From contig NZ_OY759719.1 of assembly GCF_963662555.1 (NCBI RefSeq), positions 1,198,985-1,262,984 of the forward strand: a stretch of 64,000 nucleotides of DNA. The letters are read 5' to 3'. Source of the stretch: Thiomicrorhabdus sp. (lineage in GTDB: Bacteria; Pseudomonadota; Gammaproteobacteria; Thiomicrospirales; Thiomicrospiraceae). Under the pieces are notes generated by a model that searched no databases, was not told the origin of the DNA, and saw nothing but the letters and a program-made list of their open reading frames with translations. A program made the translations under genes and the position numbers. Numbering within the stretch: position 1 is the first letter of the stretch; every line of letters starts with the position of its first letter. Below, piece after piece: positions 45,314 to 54,108 of this stretch.

Positions 45314-46066
45314 ATGTTATTAAAAGTAGAAAACCTACAAGCAGAAATTGATGAAAAACAAATCCTAAAAGGGCTAAATATTGAAGTTAAGCCAGGAGAA
45401 GTACACGCCATTATGGGGCCAAACGGAGCAGGTAAAAGTACCTTAGCTAACGTGCTTTCAGGTCGTGATGATTATGAAGTTACAGGCGGTTCTATTGAGT
45501 TTGATGGCCAAGATTTACTTGAGTTAGACCCTGAAGAACGTGCTCGTAAAGGTGTTTTCTTGGCATTTCAATACCCTGTAGAAATTCCTGGTGTAAGTAA
45601 TAAATTGTTTATGCAAACGGCATTAAATGCCATTCGTGAAGAGCGTGGCTTGCCTGCGTTAGATATGTTTGATTTTGATGAGTTTGCCAAGGCAAAAATT
45701 GAGCTGTTAGATATGCGTGCCGACTTACTTGAGCGTTCTGTTAACGTTGGCTTCTCAGGTGGTGAAAAGAAACGTAACGATATTTTTCAAATGGCTCTTC
45801 TAGAGCCAAAGCTATGTATTTTAGATGAAACCGATTCAGGTTTAGATATAGACGCTTTACGTGTGGTTGCTAATGGCGTCAATGCTCTGCGTTCTGAAGA
45901 CAGAAGTTTTATTGTCGTAACTCACTACCAACGTCTGCTTGATTATATTAAGCCAGACCATGTGCATGTTTTATACGACGGTAAGATTGTAAAATCAGGT
46001 GGATTTGAATTAGTTCATGAGCTTGAAGAGAATGGTTACGATGACATCATTCAGCAAAATCAATAA
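45314..46066 (+). CDS. sufC: Fe-S cluster assembly ATPase SufC
   Basis: The 250-residue ABC-type soluble ATPase drives cluster assembly on SufBD. It has Walker A GPNGAGKSTLANVLSG, the SufC-type signature GFSGGEKKRNDIFQ and Walker B LCILDETDSGLDID. The length is as in E. coli (248). It lies 60 bases after sufB. Confidence 0.97.
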   Translation: MLLKVENLQAEIDEKQILKGLNIEVKPGEVHAIMGPNGAGKSTLANVLSGRDDYEVTGGSIEFDGQDLLELDPEERARKGVFLAFQYPVEIPGVSNKLFMQTALNAIREERGLPALDMFDFDEFAKAKIELLDMRADLLERSVNVGFSGGEKKRNDIFQMALLEPKLCILDETDSGLDIDALRVVANGVNALRSEDRSFIVVTHYQRLLDYIKPDHVHVLYDGKIVKSGGFELVHELEENGYDDIIQQNQ

Positions 46067-46092
46067 AAACTAAGACAATAGCGGATATCTAA

Positions 46093-47418
46093 ATGCAAAG
46101 AAAAATCTCTCCCGTAGCCCAAAAAGCGGTTGAGCATTATATCGCTCAGTCTGAGTTATTAAATGCCAATTGCCAGAGTGCTACTTTTCAAAAGATTCGT
46201 AAACAAGCTCAAGAACAAATCGCGTTGCAAGGGTTTCCCACTCAGCGTGATGAAGAGTGGCAATACACTCGTTTAACGACTTTTGTACAAAATCATTTTG
46301 CTATGCAAGCGGCAAGCTCTGTAACCCGTGAACAGTTAAGTGCTTTTAGACCAAATTTTGCAGTAACGATGATTGTTTTTGTGGATGGTTGGTTTAGCGA
46401 TGCCTTGTCAGATAATTTATCGTCTTTACCTAACGGCGTGGTTTGCGAATCGTTTAGGGATATTGAAGAAATTTCTGGTAATCCAGCAAGCTTTTTTGAA
46501 CATCAAGCCGATATCGATAAAGAGCCTTTTGGTCTTGTAAATAGCCTGCTGTTGGCAGATGGTTTTTATTTACAAGTTGCCGCTAATGCTTATATGGAAA
46601 CTCCGTTTTTTGTCTTGCATATTCAAACGCGTGCTAACCAAATGAGTAATGTTCGCAATAGAATTGAGTTGGCTGAAAATGCAGAGTTGACTGTAATACA
46701 ACGTTTTGTGAGTTTGCATGAACAAGATGAAACCGCTTGTACCAATGTGGTAACAGAGATTCACTTAGCTAACCAAGCTCGTTGTAAGCAAATTGTGATG
46801 CAAGAGCAGAGTGACCAGGCCTTCTATTTTAATAATCAATTTATCTATCAAGCTGATAATAGCAATTTTCATAGCTTTTATGGTGGTTTAGGTTCGCAAT
46901 TGTCTCGCCATCAGAACCATGTTTGGATGAATGGTGAACACATTGAAAGTCAGCAAAATAGTGCCTGTTTAGCAAAAGACAAACAAGTGGTTGATTCTCG
47001 TACAAATACCAGACACAACGATGTTTGGGGTATCAGTCAACAGTTGCATAAATATGTTTTAGCCGATCATGCTATTGGGGTGTTTAACGGTATGATTCGA
47101 GTTGACCAAAAAGCTCAAAAAACAGACGGGCAAATGGATAACAAAAATCTTTTATTATCGGATTTTGCCAAAATGGATACCAAACCTCAGTTAGAGATTT
47201 ATGCGGATGACGTTAAATGTTCGCATGGTTCAGCGTCTGGACAGATTGATAAAAATCAAATCTTCTATCTACAAGCACGCGGAATTCGCCGAGCAGATGC
47301 CATTAAAATGATTACTCACGCTTTTTTACTAGAGCCAGCTGAAGATATCAGTAATGCTAAGGTGCGTAACTGGGTAACAGATAGATTATCAGCAGGCCTG
47401 GTAAGAATTCACCAGTAG
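46093..47418 (+). CDS. sufD: Fe-S cluster assembly protein SufD
   Basis: The 441-residue protein is the SufB paralogue that completes the SufBC2D scaffold. It shows FPTQRDEEWQYTRLTTF at the N-terminus, DSRTNTRHNDVWGISQQLHKY, and the conserved VKCSHGSASGQIDKNQIFYL and RGIRRADAIKMI near the end. A variant palindrome (AGCAGGCCTGGT, 47391) sits at its 3' end. Confidence 0.94.
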   Translation: MQRKISPVAQKAVEHYIAQSELLNANCQSATFQKIRKQAQEQIALQGFPTQRDEEWQYTRLTTFVQNHFAMQAASSVTREQLSAFRPNFAVTMIVFVDGWFSDALSDNLSSLPNGVVCESFRDIEEISGNPASFFEHQADIDKEPFGLVNSLLLADGFYLQVAANAYMETPFFVLHIQTRANQMSNVRNRIELAENAELTVIQRFVSLHEQDETACTNVVTEIHLANQARCKQIVMQEQSDQAFYFNNQFIYQADNSNFHSFYGGLGSQLSRHQNHVWMNGEHIESQQNSACLAKDKQVVDSRTNTRHNDVWGISQQLHKYVLADHAIGVFNGMIRVDQKAQKTDGQMDNKNLLLSDFAKMDTKPQLEIYADDVKCSHGSASGQIDKNQIFYLQARGIRRADAIKMITHAFLLEPAEDISNAKVRNWVTDRLSAGLVRIHQ

Positions 47419-47520
47419 TTTTTTTGTTACTTTAATTCATTCACTTTAATTTATTTTCTTTATTTTTATTAAATTTATTCATTTGTTTCACTCTTTAAGT
47501 GATCAACTAACGGAATACGT

Positions 47521-48750
47521 ATGTCAATAAACACAATCGACTTTGCAAAAGTTAGAGCACAGTTTCCTATTTTAAACGTAGTTGAAAATGGTCATCCTTT
47601 AGTTTATTTGGACAGTGGAGCGACATCGCAAAAACCATTAAGAGTGATTGAGGCATTAGATAAATATTATCGTGAAGAAAATGCCAATGTACATCGAGGT
47701 GTGTATGGCTTGAGTGAGCGTGCAACCGAGAAGTATGAAGGTGCACGTGAAACAATGAGAAAGTTTCTTAATGCCAAAAGCACCAAAGAAATCGTTTTTG
47801 TTCGCGGTACTACCGAAGCGATAAATCTTGTTGCTCAAAGCTGGGTGTTAGAAAACCTAAAAGAAGGCGATGAGGTGATTGTGACAGAAATGGAACATCA
47901 CTCAAATATTGTGCCTTGGCAGTTGCTTAGAGATCGCATTGGAATTCGTTTGATTGTATTGCGAATGAACCAACGGGGCGAAGTTTGTATGAACGCTCTT
48001 AAAAGTTTGGTTTCAGAAAAAACCAAGCTGGTTTCTGTGACTCATATGTCAAACGCATTAGGTACAATTAACCCAGTAAAAGAGATGGCTGAAATCGCTC
48101 ATTCGGTGGGTGCAAAAATTATGATTGATGGTGCACAGGCAACACCTCATATGAAAGTTGATGTACAAGATTTAGATTGTGATTTTTATGCTTTGTCTGG
48201 GCATAAAATGTACGGTCCAACCGGAATTGGGGTTTTGTATGCCAAAGAAGAGTTGCTAGAAATTATGCCTCCGTATCAAGGTGGAGGAGACATGATTTAT
48301 TCTGTGACCTTTGATAAAACAGAATATAACGTGTTGCCTTATAAATTTGAAGCCGGAACACCACATATTTCTGGGGCAATTGGCCTTGCTGCTGCGGTAG
48401 ATTTTTTGAATGAAGTTGGTTTAGACAATATTGCAAAATATGAAGCTGAGTTGCTTAAATATGCCACAGAAAAACTTTCAGAAATTGAAGGTTTACAGAT
48501 TATCGGTCAAGCTGAACACAAGGGAGGCGTAGTCTCTTTTATCATTGATGGTGTGCATCCTCATGATATGGCAACTTTAATGGATCAAGATGGTATAGCG
48601 GTTAGAGCAAGTCACCACTGTGCTATGCCTGTTATGCAACACTTTAATGTACCCGCTACGATTCGTGCTTCATTTGGTGCTTATAATAATTTCGATGATA
48701 TCGATCGTTTAGTTGCTTCTATTCTTGAAGCAAAAGAGATGCTAGTTTAG
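47521..48750 (+). CDS. sufS: Cysteine desulfurase SufS
   Basis: The 409-residue PLP enzyme supplies sulfur from cysteine for cluster assembly. It has VYLDSGATSQKP at the start, EMEHHSNIVPWQ, the PLP lysine in ALSGHKMYGPTG, and the catalytic cysteine in VRASHHCAMPVMQH. It is the last gene of sufBCDS. A 26-bp perfect palindrome with a T-run just after the stop should end the transcript. The SufE or SufU partner expected for a group II desulfurase is not in the window. Confidence 0.96.
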   Translation: MSINTIDFAKVRAQFPILNVVENGHPLVYLDSGATSQKPLRVIEALDKYYREENANVHRGVYGLSERATEKYEGARETMRKFLNAKSTKEIVFVRGTTEAINLVAQSWVLENLKEGDEVIVTEMEHHSNIVPWQLLRDRIGIRLIVLRMNQRGEVCMNALKSLVSEKTKLVSVTHMSNALGTINPVKEMAEIAHSVGAKIMIDGAQATPHMKVDVQDLDCDFYALSGHKMYGPTGIGVLYAKEELLEIMPPYQGGGDMIYSVTFDKTEYNVLPYKFEAGTPHISGAIGLAAAVDFLNEVGLDNIAKYEAELLKYATEKLSEIEGLQIIGQAEHKGGVVSFIIDGVHPHDMATLMDQDGIAVRASHHCAMPVMQHFNVPATIRASFGAYNNFDDIDRLVASILEAKEMLV

Positions 48751-48766
48751 TTTTTTGTGACAAATC

Positions 48767-48795
48767 AAAAGTTACCAGGCCTGGTAACTTTTTAA
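48767..48795 (+). terminator. Terminator made from palindrome copy 14 (after sufS)
   Basis: The exact 12-mer at 48774-48785 is extended to a perfect 26-bp palindrome, with AAAAGTT on the left and AACTTTT on the right, and a T-run at 48789-48793. The iterated palindrome serves as the core of a transcription terminator 17 bases after the sufS stop. Confidence 0.8.
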
Positions 48796-48884
48796 AGTTT
48801 AACCTTTAATTATTTCTAGTTATTTTTCATATATTTTTAAATATTCTTTATAAATTCTATTCTGTTTTCAGTATATTGGTTTCT

Positions 48885-49235
48885 ATGAAATCACAAAACC
48901 ATCAACCTCTTAACTGGATTCGTATCGAGTTAATTCCTTTGCCGACCTTATCTGAACCTTATCCACAGTTGGTTTTTTGGTGGAATCCCGATAAAGGTTT
49001 GTTGGAAGGAGAAGTGGATTTAGTAGAAAAATTAATTCACCAGGCTATAGCTAAAGGGGTTGTCTCAACGGTATCAAATGGAACGGTTGAAATAACCAAT
49101 CCATATCAAAAACCTACTGAGTTGGCGGCGATATTAGGGCGGTATTATTGGATGAACCCGCAACCTGTATCTAAACCTTTTGAAGATATAGATACAGAAC
49201 AATTAAATATATTAGATTCCCCCTCAATTCAATAA
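48885..49235 (+). CDS. Hypothetical protein, 116 residues
   Basis: I do not recognise this protein. The ATG at 48885 is preferred to a TTG at 48876. It is soluble, rich in Trp and Pro (LNWIRIELIPLPTL, LVFWWNPDKG, YYWMNPQPV), with a predicted alpha/beta pattern and no cysteine or nucleotide motif. It stands alone between the sufS terminator and a MITE-like element. Coding bias looks like its neighbours, so it is probably real. Confidence 0.55.
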   Translation: MKSQNHQPLNWIRIELIPLPTLSEPYPQLVFWWNPDKGLLEGEVDLVEKLIHQAIAKGVVSTVSNGTVEITNPYQKPTELAAILGRYYWMNPQPVSKPFEDIDTEQLNILDSPSIQ

Positions 49236-49404
49236 TGAAATTGAACTTTTTTGTATTATTTTAAAGTCTCATTTAAAGGTGTCTTTTAGTTTCAATAACT
49301 TAAGAAAATAGCTGTTTAATACTTAAAGTTCACGACGCATAAAACATCAATATTCATAATAGAAATTGGCGTGTTATTGGGAAAATCATTGTATGATATT
49401 GAAC

Positions 49405-49565
49405 GAGACCTTTGCACGAGTGTATCTACGTTTAAAAATGGCTAAAATCCCACATCTTTCAGTCAAAAAATACGCCCAATAGCTAGCTATTATGTGTATT
49501 TTTTTACTAAAATCAGCGAAATTTTTTCACATTTTTAATTCGCAGCTCACTCGTACAATGGGCTC
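49405..49565. mobile_element. MITE-like element: 161-bp imperfect palindrome
   Basis: The left end reads GAGACCTTTGCACGAGTG and the right end, on the opposite strand, GAGCCCATTGTACGAGTG (15 of 18 identical). The two halves remain alignable to the exact centre, a perfect AATAGCTAGCTATT at 49479-49492. No transposase is encoded. The ends look like those of IS5-group elements as I recall them, but no clear target duplication was found. It occupies most of the 370-base gap before murC. Confidence 0.7.
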
Positions 49566-49605
49566 TGCACATATTTAAAATTTATTAATTGAAGTTGTCA
49601 GCACA

Positions 49606-50994
49606 ATGAAAGAACAAGTTAAGCAGATTCATTTTGTCGGAATTGGTGGAGTAGGTATGGCAGGTATTGCTGAGGTTTGTCTTAACCTTGGTTATGTCGT
49701 ATCAGGTTCGGATTTAAAGCATAATCCTACCGTTGCCCGATTGGAATCTTTGGGCGCCTTGATTCAATTAGGCCATGAAGCGAATCATGTTAAAAATACC
49801 GATGTGGTTGTGGTTTCAACTGCAATTGGGGCTGGCAACCCAGAAGTTGATTGGGCAAAGAGTACTCGAATTCCTGTCATTCCCCGTGCTGAAATGCTGG
49901 CGGAATTAATGAGAATGCGTTTTGGTATTGCGATTGCGGGTACTCATGGGAAAACCACAACAACCAGTCTTGCCGCAGCAGTATTAACCCAAGGCGGAAT
50001 TGACCCAACTTTTGTGATTGGCGGTAAATTAAATCAAGTAGGTTCAAATGCCCGTTTGGGTTCTAGCCGTTATTTAGTTGCCGAGGCCGATGAGTCCGAT
50101 GCCTCATTCTTACACCTTTCGCCAATGATGTCGGTGGTGACCAATATTGATGAAGATCACATGGAAACTTATCATGGCGATTATCAAAACTTAGAAAATA
50201 CCTTTATTGAGTTTATTCATCGTTTGCCATTTTATGGCATGGCGATTATGTGCATCGATGACGAGAATATCCAAAAAATATTGCCTAAGCTGTCTCGTAA
50301 AATTAAGACTTATGGCTTTTCTGAAATTGCTGATGTTAGAGCTATTAATGTGAAAGCAAAGGGACTGCAAATGCAGTTTCAGGTTTTAGTTGGGCGAGAA
50401 ATTAGTTTTGATGTGACTTTAAATACTCCGGGCAAACACAATGTGTTAAACGCACTTGCGGCGATTGCGATTGGTTTAGAGTTAGAAGTTTCGATTGATG
50501 CAATTCAGCAAGCATTAATAGAGTTTGGTGGTGTTGGGAGACGTTTTGAAGTTTATCCTGAACGAGTGATTGGTAATCATACTGTAACTTTAGTTGATGA
50601 TTATGGACATCATCCAACAGAGTTAGAGGCGACAATTTCAACAGCCAAAGAGGCGTTTCCAGACAAGCGACTAGTTTTGGTTTTTCAACCTCATCGTTAT
50701 ACCAGAACCCGTGATTTGTTTGATGACTTTGTTCAAGCTTTAACGGGACCAGACCTGGTGGTGTTAATGGACGTTTATGCAGCAGGTGAGACGCCGTTGC
50801 CTATGTTTGACTCAAAAGCTTTGTTACAAGCTTTAAGAGTACGTGGTGGACATGGTTTTTACGCAGACAGTTTGGAACAGTTAGATGAAATTGCCAAAGA
50901 TATTTTGCATGATGATGACGTATTATTAGTCATGGGTGCAGGTGACGTAGGTCAGGTGTCTAAGAATTGGCAAACAACTGAGGTGCAAGCATAA
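49606..50994 (+). CDS. murC: UDP-N-acetylmuramate--L-alanine ligase
   Basis: The 462-residue ligase adds the first amino acid to UDP-MurNAc. It has IHFVGIGGVGMAGIAEV, the ATP loop AGTHGKTTTTSLAAAVL, NIDEDHMETY, and DDYGHHPTELEAT. It opens the second dcw block. Its stop overlaps the ddl ATG by one base (TAATG), so the murB usually found between them is absent. Confidence 0.97.
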   Translation: MKEQVKQIHFVGIGGVGMAGIAEVCLNLGYVVSGSDLKHNPTVARLESLGALIQLGHEANHVKNTDVVVVSTAIGAGNPEVDWAKSTRIPVIPRAEMLAELMRMRFGIAIAGTHGKTTTTSLAAAVLTQGGIDPTFVIGGKLNQVGSNARLGSSRYLVAEADESDASFLHLSPMMSVVTNIDEDHMETYHGDYQNLENTFIEFIHRLPFYGMAIMCIDDENIQKILPKLSRKIKTYGFSEIADVRAINVKAKGLQMQFQVLVGREISFDVTLNTPGKHNVLNALAAIAIGLELEVSIDAIQQALIEFGGVGRRFEVYPERVIGNHTVTLVDDYGHHPTELEATISTAKEAFPDKRLVLVFQPHRYTRTRDLFDDFVQALTGPDLVVLMDVYAAGETPLPMFDSKALLQALRVRGGHGFYADSLEQLDEIAKDILHDDDVLLVMGAGDVGQVSKNWQTTEVQA

Positions 50995-51905
50995 TGGAAT
51001 TTGGAAAAGTCGCCGTTTTAATGGGTGGAAAAGCAGCTGAGCGAGAGGTGTCTTTAAGAAGTGGTGCAGCCGTTACAGAAGCATTTTTAGCTCAAGGTAT
51101 TGATGCCGTTTCAGAAGATGTAACTCAATTAGAAGATTTACAACGTATTGCCAAAGAATATGACCGAGCTTTTATTGCTTTGCATGGCCGTTGGGGTGAA
51201 GATGGTGTTGTTCAGGCAATTTTAGATGATTTAGGGTTGCCTTATACTGGCAGTGGAATGGCTTCTTCTGCTGTGGCAATGGATAAATTACGAACCAAAT
51301 GGATGTGGATGGGAGCAGGTCTGCCAACGCCCGGTTTTATTTGGATATCTGACGTTATGCCATTAGATATTGATGAGTTTGATTTACCTTTTCCAGTCAT
51401 CGTTAAACCATGTCATGAAGGCTCTAGCATTGGAATGCGTAAAGTTTATGACAAAGAGAGTTTGGTTGAAGCGGTTAATTACGCACGTGAATTTGACTCA
51501 GAAGTTTTGGTTGAGCAATGGATTACTGGGCGTGAATACACTGGAGCGATTTTAAACAATCAAGCGTTACCTTTGATTGAGTTAAAAACCTCACACGATT
51601 TTTACGACTTTGATGCTAAATATAAATCTAATGATACTCAGTATATATGCCCTTGTGATTTGGGAACTGAAACTGAATCAGAGATTCAAGAATTATTACT
51701 ACAAGCCTTTCAGGTTTTAGGATCAAAAGGCTGGGGGCGAGTTGATTTGATGTTAGATGATGAAGGCCAAGCTTGGTTAATTGAATTAAACTCCGTTCCT
51801 GGAATGACGGATCACAGCCTTGTGCCAATGGCAGCAAAAGTTGCAGGTATCTCTTTTGAACAGTTAGTGGTTGATATTTTAAAAACCACCTTAGAAGAAG
51901 ATTAA
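50994..51905 (+). CDS. ddl: D-alanine--D-alanine ligase
   Basis: The 303-residue ATP-grasp enzyme makes the D-Ala-D-Ala substrate of MurF. It has VLMGGKAAEREVSLRSG, ALHGRWGEDGVVQ, PCHEGSSIGMRKV and ELNSVPGMTDHSLVP. The length is close to E. coli DdlB (306). It is coupled to murC by a one-base overlap and followed by ftsQ, the usual DdlB context. Confidence 0.96.
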   Translation: MEFGKVAVLMGGKAAEREVSLRSGAAVTEAFLAQGIDAVSEDVTQLEDLQRIAKEYDRAFIALHGRWGEDGVVQAILDDLGLPYTGSGMASSAVAMDKLRTKWMWMGAGLPTPGFIWISDVMPLDIDEFDLPFPVIVKPCHEGSSIGMRKVYDKESLVEAVNYAREFDSEVLVEQWITGREYTGAILNNQALPLIELKTSHDFYDFDAKYKSNDTQYICPCDLGTETESEIQELLLQAFQVLGSKGWGRVDLMLDDEGQAWLIELNSVPGMTDHSLVPMAAKVAGISFEQLVVDILKTTLEED

Positions 51906-51924
51906 GGTCACACCTTGTTACTAA

Positions 51925-52638
51925 GTGAGTATAAAAACCTTGTTTAATATTAGGCGAAGTATCCAAATTGCTTTTCTTGTTTTGGCACTGTTTTTACTAG
52001 GCCTGGTAGGTTGGTTATCCACTCAAAAAGATTCCCCTTTTTATCAGCCAATCGAAAATTATGAGTTGGTTTCGCCACTGCAACAAGTGACTCAAAATGA
52101 AATTTCATCTGCAGTCAAACCATATTTGGGTAGCTCTTTTTGGGATATTCCTTTAAATAAAATTCAAGCCGATCTTACGCATTTAGATTGGGTAAAATCT
52201 GCACAAGTTAAACGCAAATGGCCTAATTTACTTTATATTTCAATTAAAGAACAAGTGCCTGTAGCTCGCTGGGGTGAAGCTGGCCTGGTAAATCGTTCTG
52301 GAGAGGTTTTTTTCCCAAAATCTATTGAGGGTTTTAAAAATTTAGTTCAATTAGACGGGGCCTTAGATCAATCTGAACAGGTGTTACGTCATTTTATTAG
52401 TTTACAAAGCCAGTTCTCAAATTTAGATTTAACAATTAAATCGCTCAGTTTATCGTCCGATAACGTCTGGCATATTGGGTTTTTAAATGGGCCTAGCGTG
52501 ATTTTGGATTCTTTAAATTATGAGCATAAATTACAACGTTTTTTAAAAGCCTATCCCAAGCTGGATTTGGCAATGAGAAAATCAGCACGAATCTACGATT
52601 TACGCTATAGTAATGGTTTTATTATTGCCAAGAAATAA
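51925..52638 (+). CDS. ftsQ: Cell division protein FtsQ
   Basis: The 237-residue bitopic protein links early and late divisome proteins. It starts at GTG with a short basic tail (KTLFNIRRS), one transmembrane segment (IQIAFLVLALFLLGLVGWL) and a POTRA domain (about 50-120; WDIPLNKIQADLTHLDWVKS, VKRKWPNLLYISIKEQ). The FtsQ beta domain follows. A variant palindrome (ACTAGGCCTGGT at 51996) lies within the transmembrane code. A small hairpin AAGGT-CAC-ACCTT at 51904 precedes the start. Confidence 0.92.
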   Translation: MSIKTLFNIRRSIQIAFLVLALFLLGLVGWLSTQKDSPFYQPIENYELVSPLQQVTQNEISSAVKPYLGSSFWDIPLNKIQADLTHLDWVKSAQVKRKWPNLLYISIKEQVPVARWGEAGLVNRSGEVFFPKSIEGFKNLVQLDGALDQSEQVLRHFISLQSQFSNLDLTIKSLSLSSDNVWHIGFLNGPSVILDSLNYEHKLQRFLKAYPKLDLAMRKSARIYDLRYSNGFIIAKK

Positions 52639-52702
52639 ATCGTAATTTTACTTGGTTCAAAATCAAAATTTGACAGTGTGTAAAGAAAAGGTAAAGCATA
52701 GC

Positions 52703-53950
52703 ATGGCGCGAAAACAACACTCCTCAAATACCGTAGTGGGTTTGGATATTGGTACTTCAAAGATTGCTGCAATTATCGGAAAAATTAAACCCGATGGTGA
52801 AATAGAAATCGTAGGAATGGGAACCCACCCTTCAAGAGGACTAAAAAAAGGTGTTGTAGTCAATATTGATTCTACCGTTGAATCAATCCAGCGAGCGATT
52901 GATGAAGCTGAAAGAATGTCTGGTTTTGAAGTTGAATCGGTTTATGTTGGTATTGCTGGTAGCCATATAAAAAGTTTCAATTCAAACGGTATGGTGGCTA
53001 TTCGTAACCAAGACGTTCAGCCTGATGATATAGAACGCGTTATGGATGCGGCACAAACTATCGCCATACCAGGTGATCAGCGTGTTTTACATATTTTATC
53101 TCAAGAATATATTATTGATAACCAAGGTGGAATCCGTGAACCAATTGGTATGTCAGGTGTGCGTTTAGAAGCTAAAGTACATATGGTTACCGGGTCAGTC
53201 AGTGCTGCACAGAATATTACCAAGTGTGTTGAACGTTGTAATTTAGGTGTGGCAGACATTATTCTTGAGCAGTTAGCGTCAAGTGAAGCAGTGTTATCTG
53301 AAGATGAAAAAGAATTGGGTGTTTGCCTGGTGGATATTGGTGGTGGTACTACCGATATCGCGGTCTTTCATAATGGGGCGATTCGTCATACTGCGGTTAT
53401 ATCCGTAGCGGGTGATCAAGTGACTAATGATATTGCTGTTGCTTTACGTACCCCTACACAAGCGGCTGAAGAAATTAAACGTAAATACGCTTGTGCTTTG
53501 CCGCAGTTAATTGATAAAGATGAAGAAATTGAAGTAGCAAGTGTAGGCGATCGTCCTGCACGTTGTTTATCACGTCGTACCTTGGTAGAAGTTATTGAAC
53601 CTCGTTACGAAGAATTATTTCAGCTGATTCAAGCCGAGCTTCGCAGTGCTGGTTTTGAAGATGTACTGGCAGCAGGTATTGTTTTAACCGGCGGCAGCTC
53701 TCTAGTTGAAGGTGCGGTTGAGTTAGCTGAAGAAGTGTTCCATATGCCGGTTAGATTAGGTTATCCACAAGGTGTTCAAGGGTTAAAAGATGAAGTCAAT
53801 AGCCCATCTTACGCGACAACCGTTGGGTTACTTATGCATGCCCGTGATCATTTGGGTGGGGCGATTCCTGAAATCAGCGAACGTAGCGGTTTTGCAGACG
53901 CTAGCTCTATTTTTGAACGTATGAAAACATGGTTCAGTAAAAGTTTTTAG
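52703..53950 (+). CDS. ftsA: Cell division protein FtsA
   Basis: This actin-like ATPase tethers FtsZ to the membrane. It has VVGLDIGTSKIAAIIG at the N-terminus, LVDIGGGTTDIAVFHNG (phosphate-binding), AGIVLTGGSSLVEGAV, and a C-terminal amphipathic membrane helix (IFERMKTWFSKSF). The ATG at 52703 gives 415 residues; an upstream TTG at 52652 would add 17. Downstream the expected ftsZ is missing; a 158-base gap leads to lpxC. Confidence 0.95.
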   Translation: MARKQHSSNTVVGLDIGTSKIAAIIGKIKPDGEIEIVGMGTHPSRGLKKGVVVNIDSTVESIQRAIDEAERMSGFEVESVYVGIAGSHIKSFNSNGMVAIRNQDVQPDDIERVMDAAQTIAIPGDQRVLHILSQEYIIDNQGGIREPIGMSGVRLEAKVHMVTGSVSAAQNITKCVERCNLGVADIILEQLASSEAVLSEDEKELGVCLVDIGGGTTDIAVFHNGAIRHTAVISVAGDQVTNDIAVALRTPTQAAEEIKRKYACALPQLIDKDEEIEVASVGDRPARCLSRRTLVEVIEPRYEELFQLIQAELRSAGFEDVLAAGIVLTGGSSLVEGAVELAEEVFHMPVRLGYPQGVQGLKDEVNSPSYATTVGLLMHARDHLGGAIPEISERSGFADASSIFERMKTWFSKSF

Positions 53951-54108
53951 GCTTATTGTCTTCGGTATATAAGTAAATTTAGGGCTGATTGAAGCCTAAT
54001 GATATATGTTAAAATGCTTTGTATTGCCTATTTTTATAAAAAAACAAGCGTTACTAATAGACAAAGTCAATAAAACATATAAATACAATTTTAAAGAATG
54101 AGTTCCCC

